Shown: piece by piece, positions 7,140 to 15,302 of the stretch
How positions within the stretch are numbered: the stretch's first letter is position 1
How the letters are laid out: every line of letters starts with the position of its first letter
Assembly (NCBI GenBank): GCA_021324035.1
Contig: JAJPJU010000209.1
Span: forward strand, 1 to 23,643
DNA: 23,643 nucleotides
Reading direction: 5' to 3'
Source of the DNA: Spartobacteria bacterium
GTDB lineage: Bacteria; Verrucomicrobiota; Verrucomicrobiia; Chthoniobacterales; UBA10450
The notes under the pieces: generated by a model
Databases searched by the model: none
Told to the model about the DNA's origin: nothing
The model's input: the letters and a program-made list of their open reading frames with translations, nothing else
Made by a program: the position numbers and the translations under genes

Positions 7140-7877
7140 ATGGCTGATTATCTCCTGATCGACGTCAGCAACTCGTTTACCAAGCTGGCGTTGGCGTCGC
7201 CAAATCGAATCCGTCGGACGACGCGCATTGAAACAAAAAAACTCAGCGCCGCGTTTTTGAAGCGTTTTCGGAAAGACGATAACATCGGCACCGTTGTCGT
7301 TTGTTCGGTTGTTCCGAAAAAGAACCGCGCAGTTCGACGCGCGGCGAGAGATTCAAAAATTTTGTGGTTAACGCCCAATATCGAGCTCGGCGTCGGCATC
7401 GATTATCCAAATCCGAAAAGCATCGGCGCCGACCGGCTCGCCAATGCTGCGGCGGTCGCGGCGCTCTACGGTTGTCCTGCAATCGTGGTGGATTTTGGAA
7501 CAGCGGTCACGTTCGACATTATTTCGGCGCAACGAAAATATATCGGCGGCGTTATCGCGCCGGGTTTGGAATCAATGACGAATTTTCTGTATCAACGAAC
7601 CGCCCTCTTGCCAAAACTTTCGCTCAAAGAACCGCGGTCGGCGGTTGGAAAATCGACCATGGAAGCGATGCGGGCTGGGGCGGTAATCGGTTATCGCGGG
7701 CTGGTCCGGGAAATCATCGGCCGGATCAGGGCGGAGCGTTTTGCCCGGCAGAAAGTGCACGTGATCGCGACTGGAGGTTATGCCGACCTGATCGCGGCGG
7801 AATTGGGCGAAATCGATTCCGTCCACCCGAATTTGACCCTGGAGGGCCTGCGAATTGTGGCGAACCTGAACCGGTAG
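7140..7877 (+). CDS. coaX: Type III pantothenate kinase
   Basis: Phosphorylates pantothenate to 4'-phosphopantothenate, the first step of coenzyme A synthesis; cytoplasmic, ASKHA fold. The 245-residue length fits. The phosphate-binding loop is LIDVSNSFTK (D8), a variant of the usual DVGNT. GADR (96-99) binds pantothenate, and DFGTAVTFD (D118), GGVIAPG and ATGGYADL follow in the expected order. The start is either ATG 7140 or ATG 7134, the latter inside the palindrome GTCATGAC. The longer frame reaching back into hemB is antisense to that gene and is not used. The gene is divergent from hemB and followed by about 100 nt before the TPR protein gene. Confidence 0.92.
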   Translation: MADYLLIDVSNSFTKLALASPNRIRRTTRIETKKLSAAFLKRFRKDDNIGTVVVCSVVPKKNRAVRRAARDSKILWLTPNIELGVGIDYPNPKSIGADRLANAAAVAALYGCPAIVVDFGTAVTFDIISAQRKYIGGVIAPGLESMTNFLYQRTALLPKLSLKEPRSAVGKSTMEAMRAGAVIGYRGLVREIIGRIRAERFARQKVHVIATGGYADLIAAELGEIDSVHPNLTLEGLRIVANLNR

Positions 7878-7896
7878 GGCACAGCTGCCGAGGGGC

Positions 7897-7925
7897 TTGG
7901 GACTCCTCAGGAAAATTCTTAAATT
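7897..7925 (+). promoter_or_regulatory. Possible promoter of the TPR protein gene
   Basis: TTGGGA (7897-7902) and TAAATT (7920-7925) are spaced by 17 nt, about 55 nt before the ATG at 7981. The match is moderate and it sits in an AT-rich patch of the intergenic region. A second candidate -10, TATTTT at 7931, overlaps the region downstream. Confidence 0.3.
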
Positions 7926-7980
7926 TCCAGTATTTTAGGCTTGTAACCAGGCCGGTGAAATCGTTTTATTGAGAGAGGCC

Positions 7981-10900
7981 ATGAAATTACGGACAATCGC
8001 GGCTATCGCCGTGCTCGTACTAGGGTCTTTGGCGGCAGATAACGTTGCCCCGTCGAAGGCGGAACTAGAAGGAATGTATGACAAAGCGTTTCGCGCTTTC
8101 GATTCGAGCAATTTCCCGGAGGCCTTAAAACAGCTCGATTCCATTGATGCGCGCCAGCCTGATTTGGCTGAATCGCAAAACCTGCGCGGCGTTATCTACA
8201 TGCGGCAGGGAATTTACGACAAAGCGGAAGCCGCCTTGCGGGAAGCGTTGCGGATCGATCCGAAATTTTGGAACGCGCGTTTCAATTTGGCCGAAATTCC
8301 GTTCCTGAGAAAAGATTGGGCCGAAGCGCGGAATCGTTTTCAAGAATTGCTTTCCAGCAATGCGTCCGAACTTCAGGGCGAGGCCACCCAGCTCATCCAA
8401 TATAAAATTCTTCTGACCTATTTGCTCGAGGGCAAAGAGAACATGGTTGATTCGATTCTGGCCAAGTTCGAACTGTCTCCGGACACGCCGGCGGTCCATT
8501 ACGCGAATGCCGCGATCGCGCTGCAACAAAAGAATAACAACGAAGCGCGTGATTGGATGGCGCAAGCCGAAAAGAATTTCTCGCCTCAACTCAACAAACT
8601 TTTCGCCGAATCGCTTTACGAGGTCGGCTGGTTACAGAAGCAGGCTGGGCAGCAGCGGGCGGCGTTGGAGTTGACCACTCCTGCTGAGAAAAATGCCAAG
8701 TCCAAAGCGTTTGCAAAATCGCGAATCGAGCAGGCCCGTCAGGCATTTCAGCAACGCGATCTCGCTACGGCTTTAAAATATGTGAACGACGCCGACGCGG
8801 CGGATCCAAATCAAGCCGGCATCATCAATTTGCGCGGCGAGATTTTGATGGAGCAAAAGCAATTCGATCAGGCTGAGACCGAATTCAAGAAAGCGCTGAA
8901 GGCGGACTCGAAGTTCCGTCAGGCGCAATTCAATCTGGCGTTGGTTCCGTTAAAGAAAAAAGATTATACCACCGCGCGTGACCGTTTCGAAGCCCTGCTC
9001 GGCAAGACGCCCGGCGGCGACAAGAGCGAAGGCGCGCAAATCATCAAGTTCAACATCTTCATGACTTTCTTGCTCGAGGGCAAAGAAAGCCGCGCCCAGA
9101 AGATGATGGAACAATTCCAATTTACTGGCGATACACCGGCTCTTTATTATGCCCAGGCCGGCTGGGAGTTTAAGCATAACAATCCGAACAAGGCGACTGA
9201 CTGGATCACTTCCGCGAAGAAAATTTATTCGCCCGCGCTAAATCTGGTTTTTGCCGATTCGTTTTATGATCTGGGCTGGCTCCAAAGCCCGGCGGTAGCA
9301 ACCTCGCCGGCCCCGGCAGCCGAAGCCGCTACCGCGCTGGCTGAAGCCCAAACCGAAGCGAGTCCCGCGATTGAACCAAGTCCAATTCCGGGCGCCGCAA
9401 TTGCCAAGAACAAGGGAGCGGCTCCGTCAATCGCCGGCATGGAAGCGACAGCTCCCAAGCCCGAGGAGGCAGTCGCCAGCGCAGCAGTTAAGGATTTAAC
9501 TTCGCGCGCTCCCCAATCTTTCGCTGCTGGAAGTCCGGCTAGGCCCGAAGAAATTCCGACCGCTGCGGCTCCGACATTTTCGCCAGTCGTAGAAACGCCA
9601 GTCGCTGCTGCTAACGCTCCTGCGTCTGCTGCGGTTCCAAAGGAACAACCGGCGGCTCCGAAAACAACGACGAGCAAACCTGCTGTTCAACCCGAGGCAG
9701 AAGCTCCGGCGGCCAAGGAACCGGCTGTCGCGGCGGCAAAACAGCCGGTGCCGAATCCGGAACAATCTGCTCCAGCCACCGCTCTCGCGCCGGCAAAGGT
9801 TGCGGAAACTTCACACAGCCGTTTCGATGCACAGAGCCTGCTGGTGGGCGCTTTGGTTCTCGCGGGTCTTGGTCTTCTTGGCTGGGTCATTGTTCCTGAA
9901 GTTCGCCGCCGCGGTTTACATCTTCCGAGTTTCCGCCGCGCCGCGCCTGCGACCGGTCCGCAGCTGACGGGTATGGAACTTGCAGCGTCGGCTTCACCAC
10001 AAAAGGAAATGAAAGTGATGCCGCGCGTGACAGGTGGACCGAGACAAGTCTCTTTAAAACTGAGGGCTTCCGAGCCGTCGCTGCGTCGTGCGGTTGTGCC
10101 TTTAAGCAAGCCGGGCCGGGTTTTCGGTAATGGTCATGGCAACGGCAATGGCAATGGCGGTGCCGGTGTCCTGGAACCCGCAGTTGAAGGCAACGGTAAA
10201 CGTCATGTTGAACCCGCGCCGGCGCCCGCCGAAGAAGCATTTGAATCCGTTGGACCAGTAATGGAGTCTGTTGGTCCGATCATGGAAGGGGTCGGCCCTG
10301 TTGTCGAACAGGGCGCAATCGCCGCGGCCGCATCCGCAGCTGTGACCGAACCTGAGTGGGTTTCGCAACCGGCTGAAATCCCGACGTTCGAAATGCCTCC
10401 GCCGATTTCCGAGCCTGAACCCGTGTTCGCTGAACCGGCGCCCATTGTCGCGGCTCAGCCTGAACCGGTGATTACGGAACCGGAACCTGTCGTAGCGACA
10501 GAACCGGCGGTGTTCACGCCTGAACTCACGCCGATGTTTGCTCAGATGCCGTCCGTCGCTGAGCCCGAAATGGAACCCGTCGGCCAGGGTCAACCGATTC
10601 CTCAGTTGACGCCTGTTGAGGAACCGTCGATCATTGAGGTCACCGAACCCGAACCGGCTCGATTTGAGGCGCTTCGTGAATCAAACGAACCGTTTATTTC
10701 GCCGGAACCGGTTATTGAAACACCAGTTTACGAACCAACCACACCAGTAATCATGCCTGAACCGATTCAAATCCCAACCGCTCAACGAGGTGGCTCACCT
10801 CAACCAGCCGGCGCGATGCAAACCGCCGTTCAACTCACCTTTGCTTTCGAGATTGCATCAATGCAACTGACGCCCACCTTCAAGATGGGCGCGCTGCAAT

Positions 10901-11400
10901 TGCGCCCGGCTTCGAAGGTCGTGACGATGCGTTTGGCCGGCAATTCGCCGCAGCCAGCAATGAACCTGCAAGTCACGTTCGAAATCGCCCGAATTCAGCC
11001 GGCCGGCGGCACTCTGGGCAGCGTTCGGTTGACACCTTCGCAACAGCAGCGTCCGTCCGTCACCGGATCGCCGTCGTTCACTGTTGGAGGTTTGCACCTG
11101 GTTTCGGACTTTGCCGCTGCACCACTTCAGCTGACTCCTTCGCAACAGGGTCAGGCGAGTGTGCAAGTCGTGGCTCCGTTCCAGATTGCGACCGTCGAAT
11201 TTTCGCCTTCGTTCGAAATTTCGTCGATTGTTCTAAATTCGAATTCGAAGCAAGTGATGGTGCAGTTGCCAAGTGCGGCCGGTGCGGTGGTAGAGGGCGC
11301 GCCAATGTTCGAGATCTCGAACCTGCAACTTACCGGCAGTGGCGAAATCGGAATGATGCAGTTGAATCTGCTCGGCCACGGCCCGAAACGCGCGGCTTAA
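7981..11400 (+). CDS. Large TPR protein with internal duplication, membrane segment and C-terminal beta repeats
   Basis: The 1139-residue protein has five parts. (1) An N-terminal signal sequence or anchor, residues 1-22. (2) Tetratricopeptide repeats, residues 32-435, made of two similar halves offset by exactly 216 residues, each ending in GWLQ. (3) A low-complexity Ala/Pro/Glu region up to about 610. (4) A membrane helix at 620-639 (LLVGALVLAGLGLLGWVIV) followed by RRR, which by the positive-inside rule puts the C-terminus in the cytoplasm if the N-terminal signal exports the TPR part. (5) A linker with an NGHGNGNGNG run at 717 and a Pro/Glu-rich stretch (EPEPV-type units, 811-931), then about 190 residues of repeated short hydrophobic strands such as FEIASMQLTP and FEISNLQLTG. 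TPRs mediate protein-protein contacts; the function is unknown. The ATG at 7981 follows a GAGAGAGG stretch with rather tight spacing. A terminator follows. Confidence 0.85.
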   Translation: MKLRTIAAIAVLVLGSLAADNVAPSKAELEGMYDKAFRAFDSSNFPEALKQLDSIDARQPDLAESQNLRGVIYMRQGIYDKAEAALREALRIDPKFWNARFNLAEIPFLRKDWAEARNRFQELLSSNASELQGEATQLIQYKILLTYLLEGKENMVDSILAKFELSPDTPAVHYANAAIALQQKNNNEARDWMAQAEKNFSPQLNKLFAESLYEVGWLQKQAGQQRAALELTTPAEKNAKSKAFAKSRIEQARQAFQQRDLATALKYVNDADAADPNQAGIINLRGEILMEQKQFDQAETEFKKALKADSKFRQAQFNLALVPLKKKDYTTARDRFEALLGKTPGGDKSEGAQIIKFNIFMTFLLEGKESRAQKMMEQFQFTGDTPALYYAQAGWEFKHNNPNKATDWITSAKKIYSPALNLVFADSFYDLGWLQSPAVATSPAPAAEAATALAEAQTEASPAIEPSPIPGAAIAKNKGAAPSIAGMEATAPKPEEAVASAAVKDLTSRAPQSFAAGSPARPEEIPTAAAPTFSPVVETPVAAANAPASAAVPKEQPAAPKTTTSKPAVQPEAEAPAAKEPAVAAAKQPVPNPEQSAPATALAPAKVAETSHSRFDAQSLLVGALVLAGLGLLGWVIVPEVRRRGLHLPSFRRAAPATGPQLTGMELAASASPQKEMKVMPRVTGGPRQVSLKLRASEPSLRRAVVPLSKPGRVFGNGHGNGNGNGGAGVLEPAVEGNGKRHVEPAPAPAEEAFESVGPVMESVGPIMEGVGPVVEQGAIAAAASAAVTEPEWVSQPAEIPTFEMPPPISEPEPVFAEPAPIVAAQPEPVITEPEPVVATEPAVFTPELTPMFAQMPSVAEPEMEPVGQGQPIPQLTPVEEPSIIEVTEPEPARFEALRESNEPFISPEPVIETPVYEPTTPVIMPEPIQIPTAQRGGSPQPAGAMQTAVQLTFAFEIASMQLTPTFKMGALQLRPASKVVTMRLAGNSPQPAMNLQVTFEIARIQPAGGTLGSVRLTPSQQQRPSVTGSPSFTVGGLHLVSDFAAAPLQLTPSQQGQASVQVVAPFQIATVEFSPSFEISSIVLNSNSKQVMVQLPSAAGAVVEGAPMFEISNLQLTGSGEIGMMQLNLLGHGPKRAA
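8074..8637 (+). repeat. TPR-protein internal duplication, copy 1
   Basis: Codes for residues 32-219. Compared with copy 2, landmarks recur with the same spacing: NLRG at 67 versus 283, FNLA, LLEGKE, and GWLQ at 216 versus 432. The similarity is at protein level; the DNA has diverged, so the duplication is old. Confidence 0.85.
8722..9285 (+). repeat. TPR-protein internal duplication, copy 2
   Basis: Codes for residues 248-435, offset by exactly 216 codons from copy 1. Shared features include DTPA-YA in the middle and FSP/YSP followed by LN and FA-S at the end. Confidence 0.85.
10816..11397 (+). repeat. C-terminal short beta-strand repeats (protein level)
   Basis: Residues 946-1139 consist of roughly twelve units of 10-15 residues with the pattern F-x-[IVM]-[AGS]-x-[LMV]-x-[LF]-[TRS]-P. 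Examples are FEIASMQLTP, FKMGALQLRP, FQIATVEFSP and FEISSIVLNS. Alternating hydrophobic residues suggest stacked short beta strands. I do not recognise the family. Confidence 0.7.
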
Positions 11401-11422
11401 TCCCACGCTAAAGCAATTTCAG

Positions 11423-11452
11423 CAGAGCGACTCGCGAGAGTCGCTCTGTTTG
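11423..11452 (+). terminator. Terminator after the TPR gene
   Basis: CAGAGCGACTC (11423-11433) pairs perfectly over 11 bp with GAGTCGCTCTG (11438-11448) around a GCGA tetraloop of the stable GNRA type, followed by TTTGTGT. The T-run is short and on the plus strand, so it mainly serves the TPR gene. On the minus strand it lacks a U-run. Confidence 0.75.
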
Positions 11453-11507
11453 TGTACGGGCAGCCTCGCAAACAAGAGACGGCGGAGAATCGTCGCTCTC
11501 GAACAGA

Positions 11508-12626
11508 CTATTTTGCCTTTGCGAAGGCGCTCCGGTTTAGCGACCGAAGTTCTTTCGGCAGAAATTCGCCGTCGCGTCGGATCACTTCGCCGTCGAAAAT
11601 GATTTCGCCGCCGCCGTAACTCTTCCGCTGGATGTTGACCATGTCCCAATGGACCTGGCTGCGGTTGCCGTTGTCAGCTTCTTCATAGGCCTGGCCCGGC
11701 GTAAAATGAAACGACCCTGCAATCTTTTCATCGAAGAGAATGTCTCGCATCGGTTCGAGAACGAAGGGATTAAAGCCAAGGGAAAATTCACCGATGTACC
11801 GCGCCCCGGCGTCGGAATTCAGGATCTTGTTCAGCTTGTCGGTTTGGTTGCTGGTTGCCTTGATAACTTTGCCACTGCGAAAGTCGAGCCGGATTCCATC
11901 AAACGCGATGCTTTGGTAGATCGTAGGCGCGTTAAACGTGACGTGCCCTTCCACCGAGTCCTTCACCGGGGCAGTGAAAACCTCGCCATCCGGAATGTTT
12001 CGGTCGCCCCCGCAAATAATTGCGGAAATTCCTTTGATGCTAAATCGCAAATCCGTGCCCGGCCCCTTGATGTGGACTTTATCGGTAGTTTCCATCAGCG
12101 CCTTCAGCGCTTTCATGCCCGGTTGGAGCTTCTCGTAATCGAGGGTGCAGACGTTAAAGTAGAAATCTTCGAATGCTTCGGTGCTCATTCCAGCGAGTTG
12201 GGCCATCGACGGCGTCGGCCACCGCAGCACACACCATTTGGTCTTCTTCACCCGCTGATCCTGCACTGTCCGCATTTTTTTCGCGACCAGCTGCATCTTG
12301 GCCACCGGAACATCAGACAATTCGGTGATGTTGTTGCTGCCGCGCAGGGCAATGTAAGCCTGCATTTTTTTCATCCGGGCCAGCTCATGGGACGAGGCAA
12401 AGTCTAGTTGCTTGTCCGATGCTTCCATTGCGAGCTCGCGGCTGACCCGATTGTGCTGCACTTGAACGAATGGAACTGCGTCCACTTTTCGCGCGGCCCG
12501 GACCAGGGCTATGGTCATTTCATCGGGAACGTCAAAAGCTTCGATCAATAAGTTCTCGTTCCGTTTGAGCCTGGTTGAATATTCCACCAGCAGCTTGGCC
12601 AGCTTGTCATAGCGCGGATCGTGCAT
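11508..12626 (-). CDS. M29-family aminopeptidase
   Basis: The 372-residue product matches the thermophilic-type metallo-aminopeptidases (AmpS/PepS, MEROPS M29), which remove N-terminal residues from peptides using two metal ions in the cytoplasm. The ligands and catalytic Tyr appear in family order: E215 (DGEVFTAP), E280 (GEFSLG), H307 (SFHF), Y314 (QAYEE), and H326 and D328 (QVHWDM). The spacing between H307 and Y314 and between H326 and D328 matches the described enzymes. The N-terminal half is the variable domain. It is the last gene of the minus-strand run, 58 nt after rsmB, and may simply be co-transcribed. The long frame on the opposite strand is antisense shadow. Confidence 0.88.
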   Translation of the reverse strand: MHDPRYDKLAKLLVEYSTRLKRNENLLIEAFDVPDEMTIALVRAARKVDAVPFVQVQHNRVSRELAMEASDKQLDFASSHELARMKKMQAYIALRGSNNITELSDVPVAKMQLVAKKMRTVQDQRVKKTKWCVLRWPTPSMAQLAGMSTEAFEDFYFNVCTLDYEKLQPGMKALKALMETTDKVHIKGPGTDLRFSIKGISAIICGGDRNIPDGEVFTAPVKDSVEGHVTFNAPTIYQSIAFDGIRLDFRSGKVIKATSNQTDKLNKILNSDAGARYIGEFSLGFNPFVLEPMRDILFDEKIAGSFHFTPGQAYEEADNGNRSQVHWDMVNIQRKSYGGGEIIFDGEVIRRDGEFLPKELRSLNRSAFAKAK

Positions 12627-12684
12627 AGGCCGTTACGATTCCATTCCACGCGAGGGATGCAACCTCGGACGCGACATCGCTCGG

Positions 12685-13935
12685 CTATTGAGTTTTTCGA
12701 AACCTCACTGCAAACGCGCCATCGAAATTGTCGGCAAAGGGCAGACATTTTTTTTGATCTTCTTCAATCAAAACGGGGATATCCCGGACCAGGGCCTGCA
12801 CGACGTCCTCATTTTCTTCGGATTCAAGACTGCAGGTGCTGTAAACCAGAACGCCGTCTTGTTTCAGCAACGGGAGGACAGAATCCAAAATTTGGAGCTG
12901 CCTCGCTTGCATTCGCGCAAACTCAGCCGGTTTCAGTCGCCACCGCACATCGACCCGGCGTCGCATTACCCCGGTGTTGCTGCACGGCGCGTCTACCAGA
13001 ATTCGGTCGAACGGCGCGCTCGATGTAATCTGATCCGGAGCTTCACTCTTAATCCAGTCATGACGCACAACTTTCGCGATTCGAACGTCTAGACGCGCCA
13101 GATTGCCCTCCAGCAGCCGTAAACGAGCAGGATCCCGATCGCAGGCAACGATCTGACCCTTGTTTTGCATCAATTCAGCGAGGTAGCTGGTTTTGCCGCC
13201 CGGCGCCGCGCATGCGTCGAGAATTTTCTCGCCTGGTTGCGGATTCAACATTTCGCACGCGACGGCTGTGCTCGGGTCCTGAACGTAACAATCGCCGCGA
13301 CTTAGCGGCTCATTGGGTGGAAGACCCTCGACGAAGTTTGAAATTTTGGGCACCGGCTGCGCATTTCGATAACGGTCGAGAAATGTTTCGCGATCAATCT
13401 TCAATCGGTTGATCCGGGCATATATCGGCGGTGGTTGATTGTTCCATTCACATAGCTTGATGGCATTATTGTCGCCGAATTGTTTCCTCCATCGATCAAT
13501 CAGGAATCCGGGATGGGAGAATCGAATTTCGGGCGGTTCGCTTTCTAATTCGATCCGCAATTCGCTTCGTTGTCGCGCGGCCGAACGCAGGATTGCATTT
13601 ACAATTGGCCGCAGCCGCTTCGAACCAAGGCCAACTGTTTCGTTAAGGGCGGCGTGGTCCGGTGTGTTGGTGATTAACAGCTGATAAATTCCAAGGCGAA
13701 GGAGGTCCCGCACATCGGCATCCACCCGGTGCGGCCGAAGTGTCTTAATCGCGGAATCGAGGAGTGTGAGATTGCGCAGCACTCCATAAAAGAGCTCGAC
13801 CGCAAAAGCGCGATCGGCCGAATCCAGGTTCGATTCGGCGAGAAGTCGCGAAATAATCTGATCGGCGAAGTCTTTCTTTTGCCGCCAGGTTTTCAGCGCG
13901 ACAAATGCGACGCTGCGAGCCGACCGCTCAGCCAC
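12685..13935 (-). CDS. rsmB: 16S rRNA (cytosine-967-C5)-methyltransferase
   Basis: Methylates C5 of cytosine 967 in helix 31 of 16S rRNA using S-adenosylmethionine. The first 130 residues form the NusB-like RNA-binding domain (RSVAFVALKTW, DLLRLGIYQLLI, HAALNETVGL). The Rossmann-fold domain follows with DACAAPGGKT (240-249) for SAM, VDAPCSNTGV with C318 and VYSTCSLE with the catalytic C368. The 416-residue length is slightly below the usual 430. It starts 6 nt after the ugd stop codon, so the two are almost certainly co-transcribed. RsmB is distinguished from other NSUN/Rsm enzymes by the N-terminal NusB domain. Confidence 0.93.
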   Translation of the reverse strand: MAERSARSVAFVALKTWRQKKDFADQIISRLLAESNLDSADRAFAVELFYGVLRNLTLLDSAIKTLRPHRVDADVRDLLRLGIYQLLITNTPDHAALNETVGLGSKRLRPIVNAILRSAARQRSELRIELESEPPEIRFSHPGFLIDRWRKQFGDNNAIKLCEWNNQPPPIYARINRLKIDRETFLDRYRNAQPVPKISNFVEGLPPNEPLSRGDCYVQDPSTAVACEMLNPQPGEKILDACAAPGGKTSYLAELMQNKGQIVACDRDPARLRLLEGNLARLDVRIAKVVRHDWIKSEAPDQITSSAPFDRILVDAPCSNTGVMRRRVDVRWRLKPAEFARMQARQLQILDSVLPLLKQDGVLVYSTCSLESEENEDVVQALVRDIPVLIEEDQKKCLPFADNFDGAFAVRFRKTQ

Positions 13936-13941
13936 GATGAT

Positions 13942-15255
13942 TTAGCGTGGGATGACGCTGGCGCGGCCAATCGAATGGTAATGGAAGCCGAGCTCGCCCA
14001 TCGTCTCCGGATTGAGCAGATTTCGGCCGTCGAAAACGATGGGCGTGGTCATTTGTTTCTTAACCTCGGCGAAATCGATATTGGCAAACTCCGGCCATTC
14101 CGTCGCAATCACCAAAGCTTCAGCGCCTTTGACTGCCTCGAGCGGCGACTTTTCGAATTTCGCGTCTGCAACCGCCTTCAGCTCGCGACCTTTCTCCATT
14201 CCTTTTGGGTCATAAACGCTCACGTGCGCGCCCTCGCGCAGCATGGCATCGACCAGCTCCACCGCTACAGAGGAGCGGACGTCGTCGGTGTCCGGTTTGA
14301 AAGTGAGTCCCCAAACCGCAATTCGTTTTTCGCGCAACACCCACAGCGTGTCGCGAATCAGTTTAAGAAAACGCTCCTTTTGAAGTCCGTTTATTCGCTG
14401 CACCTCTTGAAGTAAGGTGAACGGAACCCCGAGCTGGTCGCTGATGTGAATGAAAGCCGCCACGTCTTTGGGAAAACACGAGCCGCCGTAGCCGATGCCG
14501 GCGTTCAGAAATTGTCGCCCGATTCGGCGGTCCATGCCGATTCCGTCAGCAACTTTTTCAACATCCGCGCCGCTGACCTGGCAGATTGCGGAAATGGCAT
14601 TGATGTAGGAAATCTTCAACGCGAGGAAAGAGTTTGCCGCGTGCTTGATCAGCTCGGCGCTGTTGATGTCGGTGACGAGAATCGGCGCCATGAACGGTTC
14701 GTAAACCTTTTTCATAAGGTCGACCGCGTGCTGACTTTGGGAACCGATAACGATCCGGTCCGGATGCATTAAATCGTGAATGGCGCAGCCCTCCCGCAGG
14801 AATTCCGGATTGCTGACAACGTCAAATTTCGCGCCGCGGCGATTGTAGCGTTTGATTGTTTCGGTCACGCGTTCTCCGGTTTTTACCGGCACGGTGCTCT
14901 TATCAACAATCACTCGATAGTCAGTGAGCACGTCCGCGATTTCGCGGGAAACTTTTTCGATAAAACTGAGGTCGACTTCTCCATTCGGCTGCGGCGGAGT
15001 CGGCACGGCAATGAAAACGATTTGGGAGTTGTCTACTCCTTCTCGAATGCTGCTGCTGAAGCGCAAACGGTGGGCCGTCACGTTGCGATGAATGATTTGT
15101 TCCAGCCCAGGTTCATAAATTGGAATCCGGCCGGCCTGAAGCGCTTTCACCTTCGCTTCGTCGTTATCGACGCAAATGACATTGTGTCCGACGTCGGCGA
15201 AACACGCGCCGGTGACCAGACCTACATAACCCGAGCCGATGATCGAAATATCCAT
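13942..15255 (-). CDS. ugd: UDP-glucose 6-dehydrogenase
   Basis: Oxidises UDP-glucose to UDP-glucuronate with two NAD+, feeding capsule, exopolysaccharide or LPS sugar synthesis in the cytoplasm. The 437-residue protein begins directly with the NAD-binding Rossmann motif GSGYVGLVTGACFADVGH. It then shows VDKSTVPVKTG, NPEFLREG with E151, the catalytic-domain lysine in LIKHAANSFLALK (K204) and the nucleophilic C260 in GIGYGGSCFPKD. It lies between lptD (47 nt upstream) and rsmB (6 nt downstream), consistent with an envelope-related transcript. GDP-mannose dehydrogenase is a close relative; the GYGGSCFPKD form favours the UDP-glucose enzyme. Confidence 0.93.
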   Translation of the reverse strand: MDISIIGSGYVGLVTGACFADVGHNVICVDNDEAKVKALQAGRIPIYEPGLEQIIHRNVTAHRLRFSSSIREGVDNSQIVFIAVPTPPQPNGEVDLSFIEKVSREIADVLTDYRVIVDKSTVPVKTGERVTETIKRYNRRGAKFDVVSNPEFLREGCAIHDLMHPDRIVIGSQSQHAVDLMKKVYEPFMAPILVTDINSAELIKHAANSFLALKISYINAISAICQVSGADVEKVADGIGMDRRIGRQFLNAGIGYGGSCFPKDVAAFIHISDQLGVPFTLLQEVQRINGLQKERFLKLIRDTLWVLREKRIAVWGLTFKPDTDDVRSSVAVELVDAMLREGAHVSVYDPKGMEKGRELKAVADAKFEKSPLEAVKGAEALVIATEWPEFANIDFAEVKKQMTTPIVFDGRNLLNPETMGELGFHYHSIGRASVIPR

Positions 15256-15302
15256 GAACGAAAAGTTGGCAGGGCCTCAACCTAGCACAGAACGGGGGAT
15301 GT

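Noticed and set aside
10129..10165. NGHGNGNGNG run in the TPR protein, considered as a metal site or simple DNA repeat
   Set aside because: Looks like a flexible linker from slippage in GGCAAT units; only one His, so a metal site is not supported.
11649..12407. Plus-strand open frame of 252 codons opposite the aminopeptidase
   Set aside because: Shadow of a gene with complete catalytic residues; no motif or start signal.
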